Of a stretch of 64,000 nt of DNA, positions 11,031 to 22,376 are shown piece after piece. The translations under genes and the position numbers were made by a program. Position 1 is the stretch's first letter, and each line of letters begins with the position of its first letter. Below the pieces are notes generated by a model. That model was not told where the DNA came from. It was given only the letters and a program-made list of their open reading frames with translations, and did no database searches. The stretch covers positions 64,002,965 through 64,066,964 of the forward strand of contig NC_081849.1 of NCBI RefSeq assembly GCF_963259705.1, read 5' to 3'. This DNA is from Myotis daubentonii. Its lineage: Eukaryota; Chordata; Mammalia; Chiroptera; Vespertilionidae.

Positions 11031-12180
11031 AAGAGTCTTTTCATTAATGGAAGGCAAAACTCACTTTTCTGCCTGTATCCTCCCAAAATATACATATAAT
11101 TGGTGTGGGATTTAGATTGTTTGAAAGGACAGTGATGGCATTAGTTTAGAGATCCCAGTCCGGTTGGGCCATGAGCATCAATTCTGTTAATTAAGAATGT
11201 TAGGCTCTGAAAACTTATAGTACAATTATAGTTTGCTTCATATGGAAGAGGGTCTTTACCCCACGTCACCATTAGCAAAATGTCTACTTTTATTATTTGC
11301 TGACAATTTCAAAGGCAGATGAATCTTAGAGGAAGAATTGCCATTTCTTTTATTGCATTGAAATTTCTCATTGAATGTTAACTGTTTGTCAGCAGAATGC
11401 CACCATAAAGACTTGGACTTCAATCTTTTCTTTTTTCCTTCCTTCCTTCCCTTTTTTCTTTCTTCCTTCCTTCCTCTTATTTATTTATTTTTTTTAAGAA
11501 AAAGCCAATTCATCATGTAGGAAAGGACTGCCTTTTGTAGTCTCAGGTCCTGCTAGAGACAAATGACTAAAAATTTAAAATCAATCATTAACAGATTAGC
11601 TGTTGAAACAAAGTAAATAGCAATCAGCTTATTAGGCATCAGGCAGAGTGAGATAAAGGGGAAGAGTTATTGGGAATGAGAATGTTGTCTGGGGCTCCGC
11701 TTGTGGCGTAGGGCACAGGAAGCTGTTTTCTTTGTGAGTCTAATCACCAATGGAAAACAAGGCAGCTGGCTGGCTGAGTTGAGTTCCTGGTCGTGTTAAA
11801 CAGAGTCCTGTGGTTTTCTGTTCTGTGTCACGGCTTTATTCACCCTGATTAGCATGGAAGCTGGTTGTGCTCCCTGGTTGTTCTCCTCTTTGCCTTCTAA
11901 GCAAGGTCTGTCAACTGCTGTTCAGTAGACTCTGCAAAGCAGCCTTGAAATTGTGGCCGAGACTCCTTCCTTTCAGGAACTGGGCCTTTCTTACCCCTTT
12001 GCACACTTGGTTCAGATCTCATTATTGGTGAGGTTGAGGGGTGGGGGGAAGCAAGGGGGACGGTTCATTGGCTGCGTCCCTAGCCTCAGGTGTGTGAGCT
12101 ACCATTCCACAAATGCCATAGTCAGCACGGTCCACTAGTGGATGCTAAACTCAGTGGGTGAAGCTTTAAGGAGAAACAGG
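11031..12180. other. Unannotated non-coding DNA with a pyrimidine tract
   Basis: A C/T-rich tract (about 11427-11475) is followed by a TTTA/T run to about 11495. I see no gene or named repeat in the rest. Confidence 0.5.
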
Positions 12181-12226
12181 ATATTTGTATAGTCTCAAAG
12201 TGTCTTTCTCAATATACTTATTAATT

Positions 12227-12451
12227 TTATGTATATATATATATTATTGATTTCAGGGAGGAAGGGAGAGGGAGAGAGAGATAGAAACATCAGTGAGAGA
12301 GAACCATTGATCAGCTGCCTCCTGCACGCCACCGACTGGGGATGGAGCTGGCAACCCGGGCATGTGCCCTTGATTGGAATCGAACCTGGGACCCTTCAGT
12401 CCTCAGGCTGATGCTCTATCTGCTGAGCCAAACCAGCTAGGGCCTCACCCC
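12227..12451 (-). mobile_element. Ves SINE
   Basis: Reverse Ves copy flanked by a perfect 15-bp target duplication 'atatacttattaatt' at 12212-12226 and 12452-12466. The head ends 'gagccaaaccagctagggc'. A few bases ('ctcacccc') lie between the head and the right duplication. Confidence 0.96.
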
Positions 12452-12469
12452 ATATACTTATTAATTATA

Positions 12470-12925
12470 AAGGAAAAATAGTAACTGTATGGTGGTGAAA
12501 CTGGCAAACTACCCCCTTAACCAAGTGATCAAGGTTAACATCCCAGTAATAAGATAGCCCCTCCACTCCCCACCCCACAAGCATCGAGGACACACTATTT
12601 TTGTGGTATTCTTACTAAAATTGCATAAGATCCAATTATGAAAAAACATCAGACAAACCCATTCTGAAAATTACTGACCTGTAATCTACAAAAGTGCTAA
12701 GGATGTGAATGTTAAGGAAGACGAAGTAATTGTCATGGATTTGAAGAGGCTAAGGAGTAGGATTCGGGATTGGATGCTAGAACAGAAAAAGGACATTAGT
12801 GGAAAGCTGGTGAGACCCAAATAAATGTTGGCATTAGGAGAAGCTGGAGAAAGGGACCGCAGGAACTATCTGTAATATTTTTTTGCAACTTTTCTGTAAG
12901 TATAAACTTATTTCAAAATAAAAGA
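12470..12925 (+). repeat. Old L1 3' UTR (L1M type)
   Basis: Forward 3' UTR of an old L1: 'actgacctgtaatctacaaa', 'gattggatgctagaacagaa', 'aaaggacattagtggaaagc', 'aagctggagaaagggaccgc' and a 3' end 'gcaacttttctgtaagtata ... ttatttcaaaataaaa'. The downstream Ves SINE sits in its A-rich end. Confidence 0.82.
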
Positions 12926-12929
12926 TAAG

Positions 12930-13210
12930 CCCTAGCTGGTTTGTCTCAGTAGATAGAGCATCAGCCTGTGGACTGAAGGGTCCTGGGTTCAATTCTGGTC
13001 AAGGGCATGTACCTTGGTTGCAGGCTTGATTCCTGGCCCTGGTCGGGGTGTGTGCAGGAGGCAATCAATCGATGTCTCTCTCACATCCATTCTCTCTCTC
13101 TCTCTCTCTCTCTCCCTCCCTCCCTCCCTCCCTCCCTTCCTCCCTCCCTCCCTCCGTTCCACTCTCTATAAAAATCAATGGGAAAAAAATGTCCTCAGGT
13201 GAGGATTAGC
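12930..13210 (+). mobile_element. Ves SINE with expanded CT/CCCT tract
   Basis: Forward Ves: head 'gccctagctggtttgtctca', box-B-like 'gggttcaattctggtc', then a long (CT)n/(CCCT)n tract at about 13088-13160. The 3' part is 'tctataaaaatcaatggg' and 'cctcaggtgaggatta'. An A-rich tail continues to about 13290. The CT-rich frame here (13014-13202) is not a gene. Confidence 0.93.
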
Positions 13211-13289
13211 AAAACAAAACAAAAACAGGTTAAAAAAAACAACAAAACAAAAAGGAATGAGACACAGAAAGAAAAAGAAAAAAGTGTGA

Positions 13290-15015
13290 GCTCCAGAAGC
13301 TTCTGCTACAGAACCCAGCTTGTGGTCTGGGCTAGTGTTAGCTCCAGTTCACAGTTGTGCTTTATTTAGGCCAAAGCTGGAGTAAACCATTGATTACAAT
13401 GGGAATAAAACAAAACAGCGCTCTTCGTGTGGGGCCCTTCTTCACAGTTTCTCTTGTGAAAGCACGTTGATGGGTTCACTAAGGACCATCATTGTTTGTG
13501 GGATGTTGGATTCTGCAATTTGTGTGACTTGGATTTTCAGTGTGTGAATGATGTTACGTCATTTAATTCTCATGGGTGTGCAGGCTCACTGGGGTTGCCT
13601 CTGCTTCATCCCGCAGGTCTGGGTCTGCTCCTCCTGGGACCAAGAGGCCAACTGGGACATAACCTTCTCAAGCCCCACCACACAAGCTCATGTTAAGCTG
13701 CAGCTTGTGTCCTATCTAGCATCCTGTTGGTCAAAGCAATTCACTTGGCCATGACCGAAGTCAAGGGGTGGGGGAGGTTTACTCCTCCCGTGGAGGTTGG
13801 GAGATAAATTACATGCTCTTAATCATACTACTTCTGGCCTTTGCTGTCTCTACCACATGGCTACGTCTGACCTGCTCTGCAAAGCCCTCTTCCCTGGCTT
13901 AAGTGCAGATACCGAAAGATTGCCCTGTTCCCATTGGTATGATGGGTTTTCATGGTGCTGTGACTGCTGGTGGTCTCCTGGGAGTGAAAATGCTCCCTCC
14001 GTTATGTTACAGTGGGAGTGGGGTCCTACAACATTGTTGCTTGAGCACTGAGTGTTAAGAAATGTATTGAGGACCCCCCCCCCCATTTCCTACACAGGTA
14101 TGTTGACACCACTGGGGTAGCTGGGTCACGTGGCTCCAGGCGCCAGGCACCACTGGTGAGCCAGGGTCCCCTCTCATATCTGGATCTCAGGCCTCTTCAC
14201 TGACTGGCTTGCCCTGCCAGACCCCACCCCACACAGAGTTCTCTCCTGCGTTCTTTCCATCCTTCCCCACTGTATTTTGGATTTATTTGTGTCAGATGAT
14301 GAACCAATTCAAACTCTTCCAAACTCTTATCTAGATGTAGTATTAACTTCTGTGTTCCCAGTGTTCTGTAGCTGAGTGAGGGCAGACGTCATTTATCTCC
14401 GTCAGTTTTATAGGCAGGTAGGAAGTGGAGACCAGAGCATGTGTATGCTGTGCCCGATGTCCCCTGCTGCTAACTGGCAGCGCCAGGCCGGAATTGCCTT
14501 CTGGTCTCCAGTCCAGGGTTCTTCCCGCCACCCAGGCTACAAGTCTCTGCACTTCGAGGAGGAATCCTTTTCTTCACTTTCCTGGGGTAATTGTGTCACT
14601 TTTGTAAAAGATCTATCACGCTGCAGATGGATTAAACTATAAGGTAAACATTTCAAAGGAGAGGAACGAAGTTGGAATGTGAGTCTGGTGTCATTGGCGC
14701 CTGGCATTATAACCGATGACATAATGACTTCCCATAGCATGGAGCACCAGTCACGGAGTGGCTGTAATGGGCAAGGCTCTTAAGTAGTTACAAGTGCGAA
14801 TCAAGTGGCTGCCCTTCATCAACAAGACTCCAGCATCCCGCTGTTAACTGGGATGGCCTTCGGATGGTAATTTCTCACCCAGTCACGTCCTCTGTCGCCC
14901 TGTGACCTGCCTGTCCAACCCTTTTTCCCCCTACTTCTCTTTACTTAACTTACCATCCAGCTAAGTTGGAATTCCCTCCCCAACCCCTTTCTCTGTCTCC
15001 CTGTGTTTGCACACT
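13290..15015. other. Unannotated non-coding DNA
   Basis: No exon, splice-framed coding frame or named repeat is visible. A run of about 13 C lies at about 14073-14086. Short frames on both strands overlap one another without domains. Confidence 0.5.
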
Positions 15016-15017
15016 TC

Positions 15018-15300
15018 CAATGACTTTCTACTCTAAGATCCAGCTCAAATGCCACCTCTTCCAGGAAGCCACCCTGCTCTCCCCACAGGAAGTGGCTCCC
15101 CTGCTTCCAAACCCCTAATTACTTTCTCTCCCTGCACGTCTCCTGCAGATGTTATTATAGTAACTGTGCTTGTTTCTCTCTCCTTTGTGCCCATAAAACC
15201 TTAAAAGGAGGTTTATCAGACCCTAGCATAATGCCTGGCACATGCAATCCTCAGTGTAAATGCTGGTTTGAGAAATGACTGAATGAATACAGGAATGAAT
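15018..15300 (+). repeat. L2 LINE, 3' end
   Basis: Forward L2: 'gatccagctcaaatgccacc', 'tcttccaggaagccaccctg', 'cccctaattactttctctcc', 'agtaactgtgcttgtttctc', 'cataatgcctggcacatgca' and 'gaatgaatacaggaatgaat'. These are the last coding and 3' UTR parts of L2. Confidence 0.85.
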
Positions 15301-15774
15301 GTCTTACCTAGCCTGCTGGTTGGGGAGCATTTTGGTGCATCTTTGAGTCTCCACAGAATTGCAGTCAGTGTCTTGCATGTAGCAGGTGCCCAGTGTGGCT
15401 TTGTTGAAAGGAAAAAAAATGAAGTGAAATGTGTGTGGATGAACAAAGGCATAAAGAATGCATGAATAAAAAAAAAGATTGAATAAGTATCGGGAATACT
15501 GAAGAGAAAATTGAGGTGAACACAAGTCTTATTAGACATCAGAGTTCCTTAAAAAGGATTAATAACATTTGAAATGAATGTGTAACATTCTGGATGTCAG
15601 AAGAAATTTTTTGAAATTCTACTCATTCAAAGTATAAGACATGTGAATGCCTGTTTCCCCCTGGTGATGGTAACACTAAGTTCAGCAAACCAATATTCCA
15701 TAGTTGGTGCTATTTTTTTAAAAGTAAAACATACCACTATTTTTCAGTTTCCTACCATTTGTATTATTTAAATA

Positions 15775-16112
15775 CTAGAGGCCAGGTGCACGGATTCATG
15801 CACTGGTGGGGTCCCTCGGCCTGGCCTGCAGTGATTGGGCCAAAACTGGCTCTCCAACATCCCCCAAGGGGTCCCAGATTGCGAGAGGGCAGTTCTTGGG
15901 TGATGCACCCCAGAATTGGGCTCCCTCCTCTGGTTCCAGGTGCATCACCTGAGAACCGCAACTGCCAAGTCACCGCAGCTCGGCAGCTCCTACGTTGAGC
16001 GTCTGCCGCCTGGCGGTCAGTGTGTGTCATAGCTACCGGCCAGTTGGTTGGCCGGTTGGCTGGTCAGCTGGTTGGCTGGTCACTTAGGCTTTTATATATA
16101 TATACTAGTAGA
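15775..16112 (-). mobile_element. HeliBat-type non-autonomous Helitron (copy 1)
   Basis: A 338-bp reverse Helitron. Read on the minus strand it begins with TC after an A (plus-strand 16111-16113 'gat'), followed by 'TACTAGTATATATATATA' and AAAAGCCTAAG. It ends with a short hairpin (18-bp region 'gtgcatgaatccgtgcac') and then CTAG at 15775-15778, followed by T. Insertion between A and T with no target duplication is the Helitron hallmark. An internal block at 16041-16081 repeats 'ggttggctggtca' variants. There is no Rep/helicase sequence. Confidence 0.85.
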
Positions 16113-16467
16113 TGGCATTTAAAAAACGATGAAGTTGGAATCCTGTATATCTTGAAGCACACCCTGTGAGTTTACACCTGCATTCCGATTCCATCAGGCG
16201 CACGCCTGCCCCCTGCTGAAAGCCCTTCGAGGGCATCCTGTTATTTTGCTTCCCACCTCCTGGGTTGGCAGAGAGGTGGGCATCTTCTGTCTCAGTCATT
16301 TGTAAACCCCAGAGCCAGCTACACTGCCTGGTCCCTGACAGAAGTGGGGGCCCAGGACACCTGAGGGCTCAACCTGGTCCTCTCTTAGGTGCAACAGATG
16401 GTGGGATGATAACCATATCTCACCTTCTCATAAAATGCTGGTGTCTTGGAATTTATTCTACAAAATG
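16113..16467. other. Unannotated non-coding DNA
   Basis: Short unique-looking segment between a Helitron and a Ves SINE; nothing recognised. Confidence 0.45.
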
Positions 16468-16481
16468 GATTTTGTAATATT

Positions 16482-16676
16482 TAAAAAAATATTTTTATTG
16501 ATTTTAGAGACGAAGAGAGAGGGAGAGATATAGAAACATCAATGATGAGAGAGAATCATTGATCGGCTGCCTCCTGCATGCCCCATGTTCCCCCCGGCCC
16601 CCTCCACCAGAATCGAACCCGGGACCCTTCAGTCCACAGGCCAACGCTCTATCCACTGAGCCAAACCAGCCAGGGT
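16482..16676 (-). mobile_element. Ves SINE
   Basis: Reverse Ves flanked by a perfect 14-bp duplication 'gattttgtaatatt' at 16468-16481 and 16677-16690. The body has 'tttttattgattttagagac', 'atcggctgcctcctgcatg' and head 'gagccaaaccagccaggg'. Confidence 0.96.
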
Positions 16677-16690
16677 GATTTTGTAATATT

Positions 16691-17150
16691 GTAATAACAC
16701 TCCTATCTATACCATTTTTTCAAAATTATTGTTTACAGCTTCTTTAATTCTCTATGAAGAGGATGAGTCTGCAGAGATTTTTATTTTACAAAGAACCATT
16801 ATTAAGCGAAGATTTCTCTGTAAGTTACTGGCATCCGGATGAGATGGCTCCCACTGCACAACCCCGACCCGGTACCCCTCTGTTCTGTTGAGAGCGCCTT
16901 TTTGTGTGAGTTGCCACTGCTTTGCACTACAGGGTCGGAATGTTCGTCCTCACATTGTAACTGTGCCATCCCTGCCTGAGCCTCATTGGAGTTCCAAAGT
17001 GGAATGACCCGGCTCCTCAAGATTTTTGTTCATCAGGCCCACACAGGTAAGCAAGGTCTTGGCATGAAAAAATAAACCTACTGCGTAAAAATCCGTGAAG
17101 AGGTGAGACTGGGAGAAAAGGCATACTTTTTTTTTTTTTTTTGAGGGGGT
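16691..17150. other. Unannotated non-coding DNA
   Basis: No named repeat except a poly-T run near 17126-17142. Confidence 0.45.
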
Positions 17151-17152
17151 GT

Positions 17153-17372
17153 TTTTTTAAAATATATTTTATTGATTTTTTTACAGAGAGGAAGGGAGAG
17201 GGGTAGAGAGTTAGAAACATCGATCAGAGAGAAACATCAATCAGCTGCCTCCTGCACATCCCCTACTGGGGATGTGCCCACAACCAAGGTACATGCCCTT
17301 GACCGGAATCGAACCTGGGACCCTTCAGTCCGCAGGCCGACGCTCTATCCACGGAGCCAAACCGGTTACAGC
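17153..17372 (-). mobile_element. Ves SINE
   Basis: Reverse Ves copy: 'aaaatatattttattgattt', 'tttttacagagaggaaggga', 'cagctgcctcctgcacatcc', head 'gagccaaaccggttacagca'. I see no clear target duplication; the right flank is the start of the 62-bp inverted repeat. Confidence 0.93.
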
Positions 17373-17373
17373 A

Positions 17374-17519
17374 GGGAATCTTTTTAAAATCCTGATTTCT
17401 GGGCCTCATCCTCCGGAAATTCTGTTTCTTTGTTACTAATGTTGTGGCCCCACCCCATAACAAAGAAACAGAATTTCCGGAGGATGAGGCCCAGAAATCA
17501 GGATTTTACAAAGATTCCC
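17374..17519. repeat. Long near-perfect inverted repeat (62-bp arms, 22-bp loop)
   Basis: Left arm 17374-17435 and right arm 17458-17519 are reverse complements with a single mismatch (T at about 17384 against the position expected from the right arm). The loop is 17436-17457. Such a structure can form a strong hairpin. The arm identity is far higher than expected for the two halves of an ancient MITE. Confidence 0.97.
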
Positions 17520-17557
17520 AGGTGATTCTAATGTGCAGCCAAGGTTCAGAACCACTG
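17374..17557 (-). mobile_element. hAT-Charlie-like MITE (MER5/MER58 group) rearranged into a long hairpin
   Basis: The right end 'caggtgattctaatgtgcag' followed by 'ccaaggttcagaaccactg' (to 17557) is the end of an ancient hAT-Charlie MITE. Instead of the expected degenerate other half, bases 17374-17435 are an almost exact reverse complement of 17458-17519. The exact family name is uncertain. Confidence 0.65.
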
Positions 17558-17689
17558 CCTTAGAGCCTCTCATAAAAACTTGATTCTCCTGCAGGAAGAT
17601 GGAAATTAGAATGAAAAAATTCGAAATAAAGTATGTAACTTGGAAAGATCCTATGTTGCATAGAAGAAACAGAAGCACAAATCAACCAC

Positions 17690-18300
17690 GAGTGTAGAGC
17701 AGCCTTTTAAAATCTGTGCCACCCCCAGGCCCCCAAGCAGCAGCCAGCCTTCCTGCAAGCTCAGCGGCCTCACTGCGCTGCCCTGCTGCCCAATGCCACA
17801 CACCCAGCCTCAACCTGCCACCCAGGGGCCCTTTACCGGGCATCCCACCGCCACCTCCAGGAGGACAGCCTAGGGGAGGGGCGGTGGTAATTACCAGCAC
17901 TGGATTCTCTTATTTTATCTGAATTATTGACAATGGAAGGAAGCAGTTTGGAGGGGAGGGGCATTAGGGAGTGTGCTCGAACCACCCGCATTGATTCTAC
18001 CCAGAGCTAGAAGAGCAGACCTATTAAGAAAAATCACTTCCTTTTCTTCCTCTCTTTCCTTTCCACCCGCCCCCCCCCCGCCCCCACAAGTCTTAGAAAT
18101 AAATCAATAATGCAAAGAGAAGCTCTAGGCGCTGCGGAAATGGGGGTGGGGGGAGGCAGGGCGGCTGGTGGCCTGGCCTTGGCGGGAGCTAGTTCCTGGC
18201 ATCGCAGGTGAGTGCTGGCCGGAGCTCTCAGCGGTTCCGTCCTCCCTCCCCCGCTCTCATCTTGCGCGTCGTTGCATAATGAACAGTTGCATAATGAACG
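17690..18300. other. GC-rich patch, no gene recognised
   Basis: Locally GC- and C-rich DNA with scattered CpGs (for example 'cttgcgcgtcgttgc' at about 18261). It contains a consensus-like splice donor 'caggtgagt' at 18205-18213 and a 15-bp tandem duplication at 18271-18300. The proline-rich frame at 17716-17922 is translated C-rich DNA without a domain. It could be a weak promoter or enhancer, but nothing proves it. Confidence 0.35.
18271..18300 (+). promoter_or_regulatory. Tandem 15-bp duplication with C/EBP- or POU-like site
   Basis: 'GTTGCATAATGAACA' at 18271-18285 is followed at once by 'GTTGCATAATGAACG' at 18286-18300. Each unit has TTGCATAA, close to a C/EBP palindrome (TTGCNNAA) and to POU octamer-like sites. 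Function is inferred only. Confidence 0.4.
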
Positions 18301-18599
18301 GCACGTATGGATTTAAATCCCATTTAGAGGATGTGCAGTTACGGGACCTGTAATCAGGAGAGTTGGGTTTTAATCCCAGCGGTGCCATTTCCTTATGGTT
18401 TTTTAAAATTTTGCGATTTATAGCTCTCCAACTTCCAAATGAGCGCGTGGATGGTTGGCCGAGGCCGAAGTGAGGCACGAGGGGCCTTTGGGGGTAAAAC
18501 AGAATAGAAGTGGCCTGAAGGAAGCCGACGGGCTGTCACAGTCGGGGAGGGGGCTGCGGTTGATTGGTGCTTCTGTTTCTTCTTTGCAACGTAGGAGTT

Positions 18600-18925
18600 T
18601 TCCAAGTTGATAGTGTAAGATACTTTATTCATTTCGCCACTGTTTGTTGTTCTGGTGTATGAATACTCAGACTTATATATCCATTTTCTTGTGGATGACC
18701 AAATGGAGACGTCTGGAGGTCTCCATGTCTTTGTTGTTGCGATTACAAACCACGCTGCCATGAATTCTAATCTAATCTAGTCTTTCTGTGCACGGGTCTA
18801 AAGCTCTTCATTGGATTTGCCTGAGAGTGGCACTGTTAGCTTATAGGGAACCAGCATTTCGACTTTATTAGATTGTAGTGGTTGTCCAAGCTACACTCCC
18901 AACAGCAATGTTTAAGAAGGAACTC
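18600..18925 (-). repeat. Old L1 fragment (ORF2 region, antisense)
   Basis: Blocks such as 'tttattcatttcgccactgt', 'gattacaaaccacgctgcca', 'ggatttgcctgagagtggca' and 'agctacactcccaacagcaa' match the 3' part of L1 ORF2 read in reverse. The copy is too mutated for a reading frame. Confidence 0.65.
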
Positions 18926-19079
18926 AAGAATTCGAATCACCTGTGAGCTCTCAAATATCTGAGTTAAGAGGAAAGAGACTGCACGGTTAGGAGTCCACAG
19001 ATGATGGTTATGGTGGTAGAGGATATGATGAGGCCAGTAAACCCTGCTAGCATGGTTACTAGGACACGTCAAACATATG

Positions 19080-19250
19080 GACTCATTCCATCTTTACAAT
19101 GAACATGTATGTACTCTTATCCTCAGTGATAGGTAAAGAAACGCAGGCAGAGAGAGGTTCAATAACTTGCCCAAGTTATGGCTGGTGAAGGTAGGATCTC
19201 GAATTCAAACCATTGCTCTGAACCCCATGCCTCATTCTGGTCATTAGCCT
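19080..19250 (-). repeat. MIR SINE
   Basis: Reverse MIR: 'tcctcagtgataggtaaaga', 'gcagagagaggttcaataac', 'ttgcccaagttatggctggt', 'gatctcgaattcaaaccatt'. Confidence 0.82.
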
Positions 19251-19252
19251 AT

Positions 19253-20994
19253 GAGTTCTCTCTTAATGAGTCAGAAATAAGTGCAGCTTTGAGATTGACC
19301 AGTGGTTGACTACCCTGCCATTGGCGGGGGGTTGGGGGGGGTGGGGGGGTGAGGAGAGCTTTCCAACAATACTCCTTATGGCACACATCTTTTCTCAGTT
19401 CTCGTCACCGAGAGGTTTAACTGTGTTTAGACTTCATCAGAATTTGATTGTTAAGAAGAGAAAAGCATTCTCTCTTAGGTAGCATGGAATTTGGATGCCC
19501 TCTTTGGCTAATGTAAGAAAAGATAGGAGGAGACCTTTAATGAACACACCCCAAATACTAACCTAACGTAGCCTCCCTGAAGTCAGTGCTATGGTTATTG
19601 GCACTTGACTAGACAAAAAGAGAAATAATTGTTCCCACTGGCCCATCCGCAGGAGCGTGATGGTAGGTACCGTAGTTTGCATGGCAAAATGACGGTGGAG
19701 GATATTGACTATATCAAAAGCAGCTCAAAATGGCTAAAATATGACATAATAATACTGTCATAAGGCATACAGGCATTGCTATTTTTTGTCACGAAAACAT
19801 CAGCAGAAATGATGAACCATACATCAATTCATACCTCAGGATCAATAAAGCTATATTTTTTGGTCCAAATTATTCAGATTCGTCTTTTACATGGTATCCT
19901 CAATCCTTAACTTTCTACTTCCCTCTGTGTGTACACAGACATTTGAAAAGGGTAGAAAAGTGGCGTCACTACAATTTAATACTTGGAATCTTTCTTTATG
20001 ATGTGTCTTTAAAAGTATACACATTTTCAAAGATGATTAATAGCATTGTTCTCAAGATAGTAATTTCTTTTTTTGTTTGTTTGTTCAAAATAGGGATGTT
20101 CGTATGAAAACACAATGCAAAGGCCAAATCATTAAGCTCTTCCTAAGTCAAAGTAGGCATAGATCATAGTGAAATATGTCATTTTAATGTTGAAAAATAA
20201 AAAAGAGAGTCTTTAAAGATTTGGCCCATGGAGTAAATTTCAAAATGGGAAACAACACTGGTCCTGTAATGAGATGTAAATCATGCCACCGACATTTATC
20301 TTCCCTCAGTGAGTCCATTCCCTGTAGCTGCATAGAGAATAAAAGAAAATATTGAAACTGAGAGTAATAAAGTGAATCCAGCAGGCTCCACATGTGTGAA
20401 TGGCGATTCCTTCATAAAATAAGAGTAACTGGCAGGCCTATGTAAGACATGGTCCCCTTTTTGGAAAATAACCCAGACTTTTTGACTTTTACCAATATGT
20501 TTACTGTCTTTAATCTCACCAGTGAGAGGATCACTGGGCTATGGACAGACCCCTTTCCAAAGGCAACTATCTTGGGGAGTGTTGAGAAGCAATAGGCCAT
20601 TCATATGTGAGTATGAATTGGATCAATCAGATGTGTTTCCTTTTGACAGCCAGCTGGGAGGGTCTATGTTGAGGTATTCAGAGTTCTGAATTTGGGGGCT
20701 GAAATAATTGGGAAGAGGGAGGTGCTGAGGGATGAGTGAGGCACAGAGGTGAGGGGTTTAGGGCAGCCGTGAAGTTGGAGAGCACATGGGGAGAGACGTG
20801 AACATTGTTGAGAAGGCGGTGAAGAAAGCGAGCTGGGAAGACAAATTTGGCTTCCTTGAAAAATGTGCCTGCGTCCTATGATTACCTGAAGCTAGGCCAC
20901 TGGTATTACTCTTCTTAGCATTAAATCAGTTTTGGTGAGCTAATTTGATAAACTACAATTTGAATTTTGTTTTTATAAAAAAATGCATTGAGAA
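19253..20994. other. Unannotated non-coding DNA
   Basis: Contains a G-rich run (19325-19348). I see no named repeat or credible exon. The minus-strand frames at 20184-20393 and 20412-20600 lack domains. Confidence 0.5.
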
Positions 20995-21406
20995 TGCAGT
21001 GGATTGAATGATTGGCTTCAGTTCTTCACCCTCCTGCTTTAGCCTCTGTGGATAGACTATATTTTCCTACCCTTTGATTTTGGACTGGTCCTTGAAACTT
21101 GTTTTGGCCAGCCTTACGGGCAAAAGTGTGCCAATTCTGACCCGAGGCCTTAAGAGGCTTTGCTTTCCGCTTGCCTCTTGTGCCCTTTTGTGTTTCTCCT
21201 CTCTCTATGAGATGAGCTTTCCACAGACAGCTATAATCCTTTAGCTGACCTGCAACTTGAAGCAGAGCCATGGAACTGAGTAGCAGCTTAAATGAGCTGA
21301 TCCTCAGCTGACCTGCAGCCATGAGAATAAATGAACGTTGTTTAAAGTCACTGAGTTTTGGGATAGTTTGTTCCACAGCATCTTTGTGGCATAGCTAACT
21401 GATACA
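20995..21406 (+). repeat. MLT1 LTR (ERVL-MaLR)
   Basis: Forward LTR of an ancient MaLR. It begins near 'tgcagtggattgaatgattg' and has a 'ctttgattttggactggtcc' middle. It ends with the diagnostic 'gaataaatgaacgttgttta', 'aagtcactgagttttgggat', 'agtttgttccacagc' and 'tagctaactgataca'. The minus-strand frame over it is a shadow. Confidence 0.85.
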
Positions 21407-22020
21407 CAGAGTTCTAATGAGCCTTCTTACAAGTGAACTCTTAGGATATAACCCATTAGTAAATTGGGATTTTCCCCATATTGTAACAAGATCATCATTC
21501 TCTTTTTAATGAGAATTTTGTTTACTTTTTATTTAGTTACAGCCAAGTGATAGAACAAGAACACAGTTTGTTACCTGATAAGACAAACATTAACAGAGTA
21601 GGCCTTGTACCTGTAGATGAGCCCCAATAGCTGCTGGGTATAGCAGTGGCTTTCAGGCAACAAGTAAAATTCGAGAGCCTTTCATAAAGGCTGCTTTGGA
21701 GTGGGAGTCCCCTCTCTCCCACCTTCACCTAGTTTCAGCTGTAGTAGAATAAATGTTATTTGTTTTGCACACTGGGCTTCTTTGTAAGATTTTTTCTAAA
21801 TAAAAGGCTAAAATAAGTTTGAACTCCTCCCGTAAGTTCCTCACTTTCTTTGAAACTCATGATTTTTCACACCTGTACATGCTGTTCCTCTGTCCAGACT
21901 GCTCTGGGCAGTCGGCTCCCTCTCTCTCTGTTTCTCTGTAGAAAGCTTTTATTCATTCTTCATGGTGATTTCAAAATATGTCCTTGAGTTCTCTGATACT
22001 TCTTTCTTTAAAGGATGGGG
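21407..22020. other. Unannotated non-coding DNA
   Basis: No named repeat or gene recognised. Confidence 0.45.
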
Positions 22021-22024
22021 TCCG

Positions 22025-22115
22025 CCTGGCCGGTGTGGCTCAGTGGTTGAGCATCAACCTATGAACTAGGAGGTCACGGTTCGATTCCTGGTGTGTGTAG
22101 TCCAAGCTAGGATCT
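22025..22115 (+). mobile_element. Ves-related SINE, 3'-truncated
   Basis: Forward tRNA-like head 'cctggccggtgtggctcagt' and 'ggttgagcatcaacctatga', with box-B-like 'ggttcgattcctggt'. The body breaks off after 'gtgtgtagtcc'. It sits just upstream of an MLT1 fragment and has the same head subfamily as the copy at 63607. Confidence 0.85.
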
Positions 22116-22139
22116 CTCTGTCTCTTTCTCAGTTTAGTT

Positions 22140-22376
22140 ATTCTTGGGAAAGCCAGCTGACATTTCATGAGGACACTCCAACAGCCCCAGGGAGAAGCCC
22201 ACTGAGGTGAACTGAGTGAGGCCTCCTTCCAACAGCCACATGAGTGAACTTGATTGTAACCTCAAGATGAACCTAAAGCTAGCTCTCACATCCTTGACTC
22301 AGAGAGAAAAAATATTTATTTTAAGCAGCTATGTTTTGGGTAATTGGTTATGCAGCAATCTATAGCTAATACAATA
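22140..22376 (+). repeat. MLT1 LTR, 3' part
   Basis: Forward LTR fragment ending 'atttattttaagcagctatg', 'ttttgggtaattggttatgc', 'agcaatctatagctaatac', the same terminal signature as the MLT1 copy at 20995. Confidence 0.78.

Noticed and set aside
13014..13202. Frame with S-L and P-P-S repeats
   Set aside because: Translation of the CT/CCCT tract of a Ves SINE.
17716..17922. Proline- and alanine-rich frame in a GC-rich patch, with an open frame on the other strand
   Set aside because: Open in both directions because of C-rich composition; no domain.
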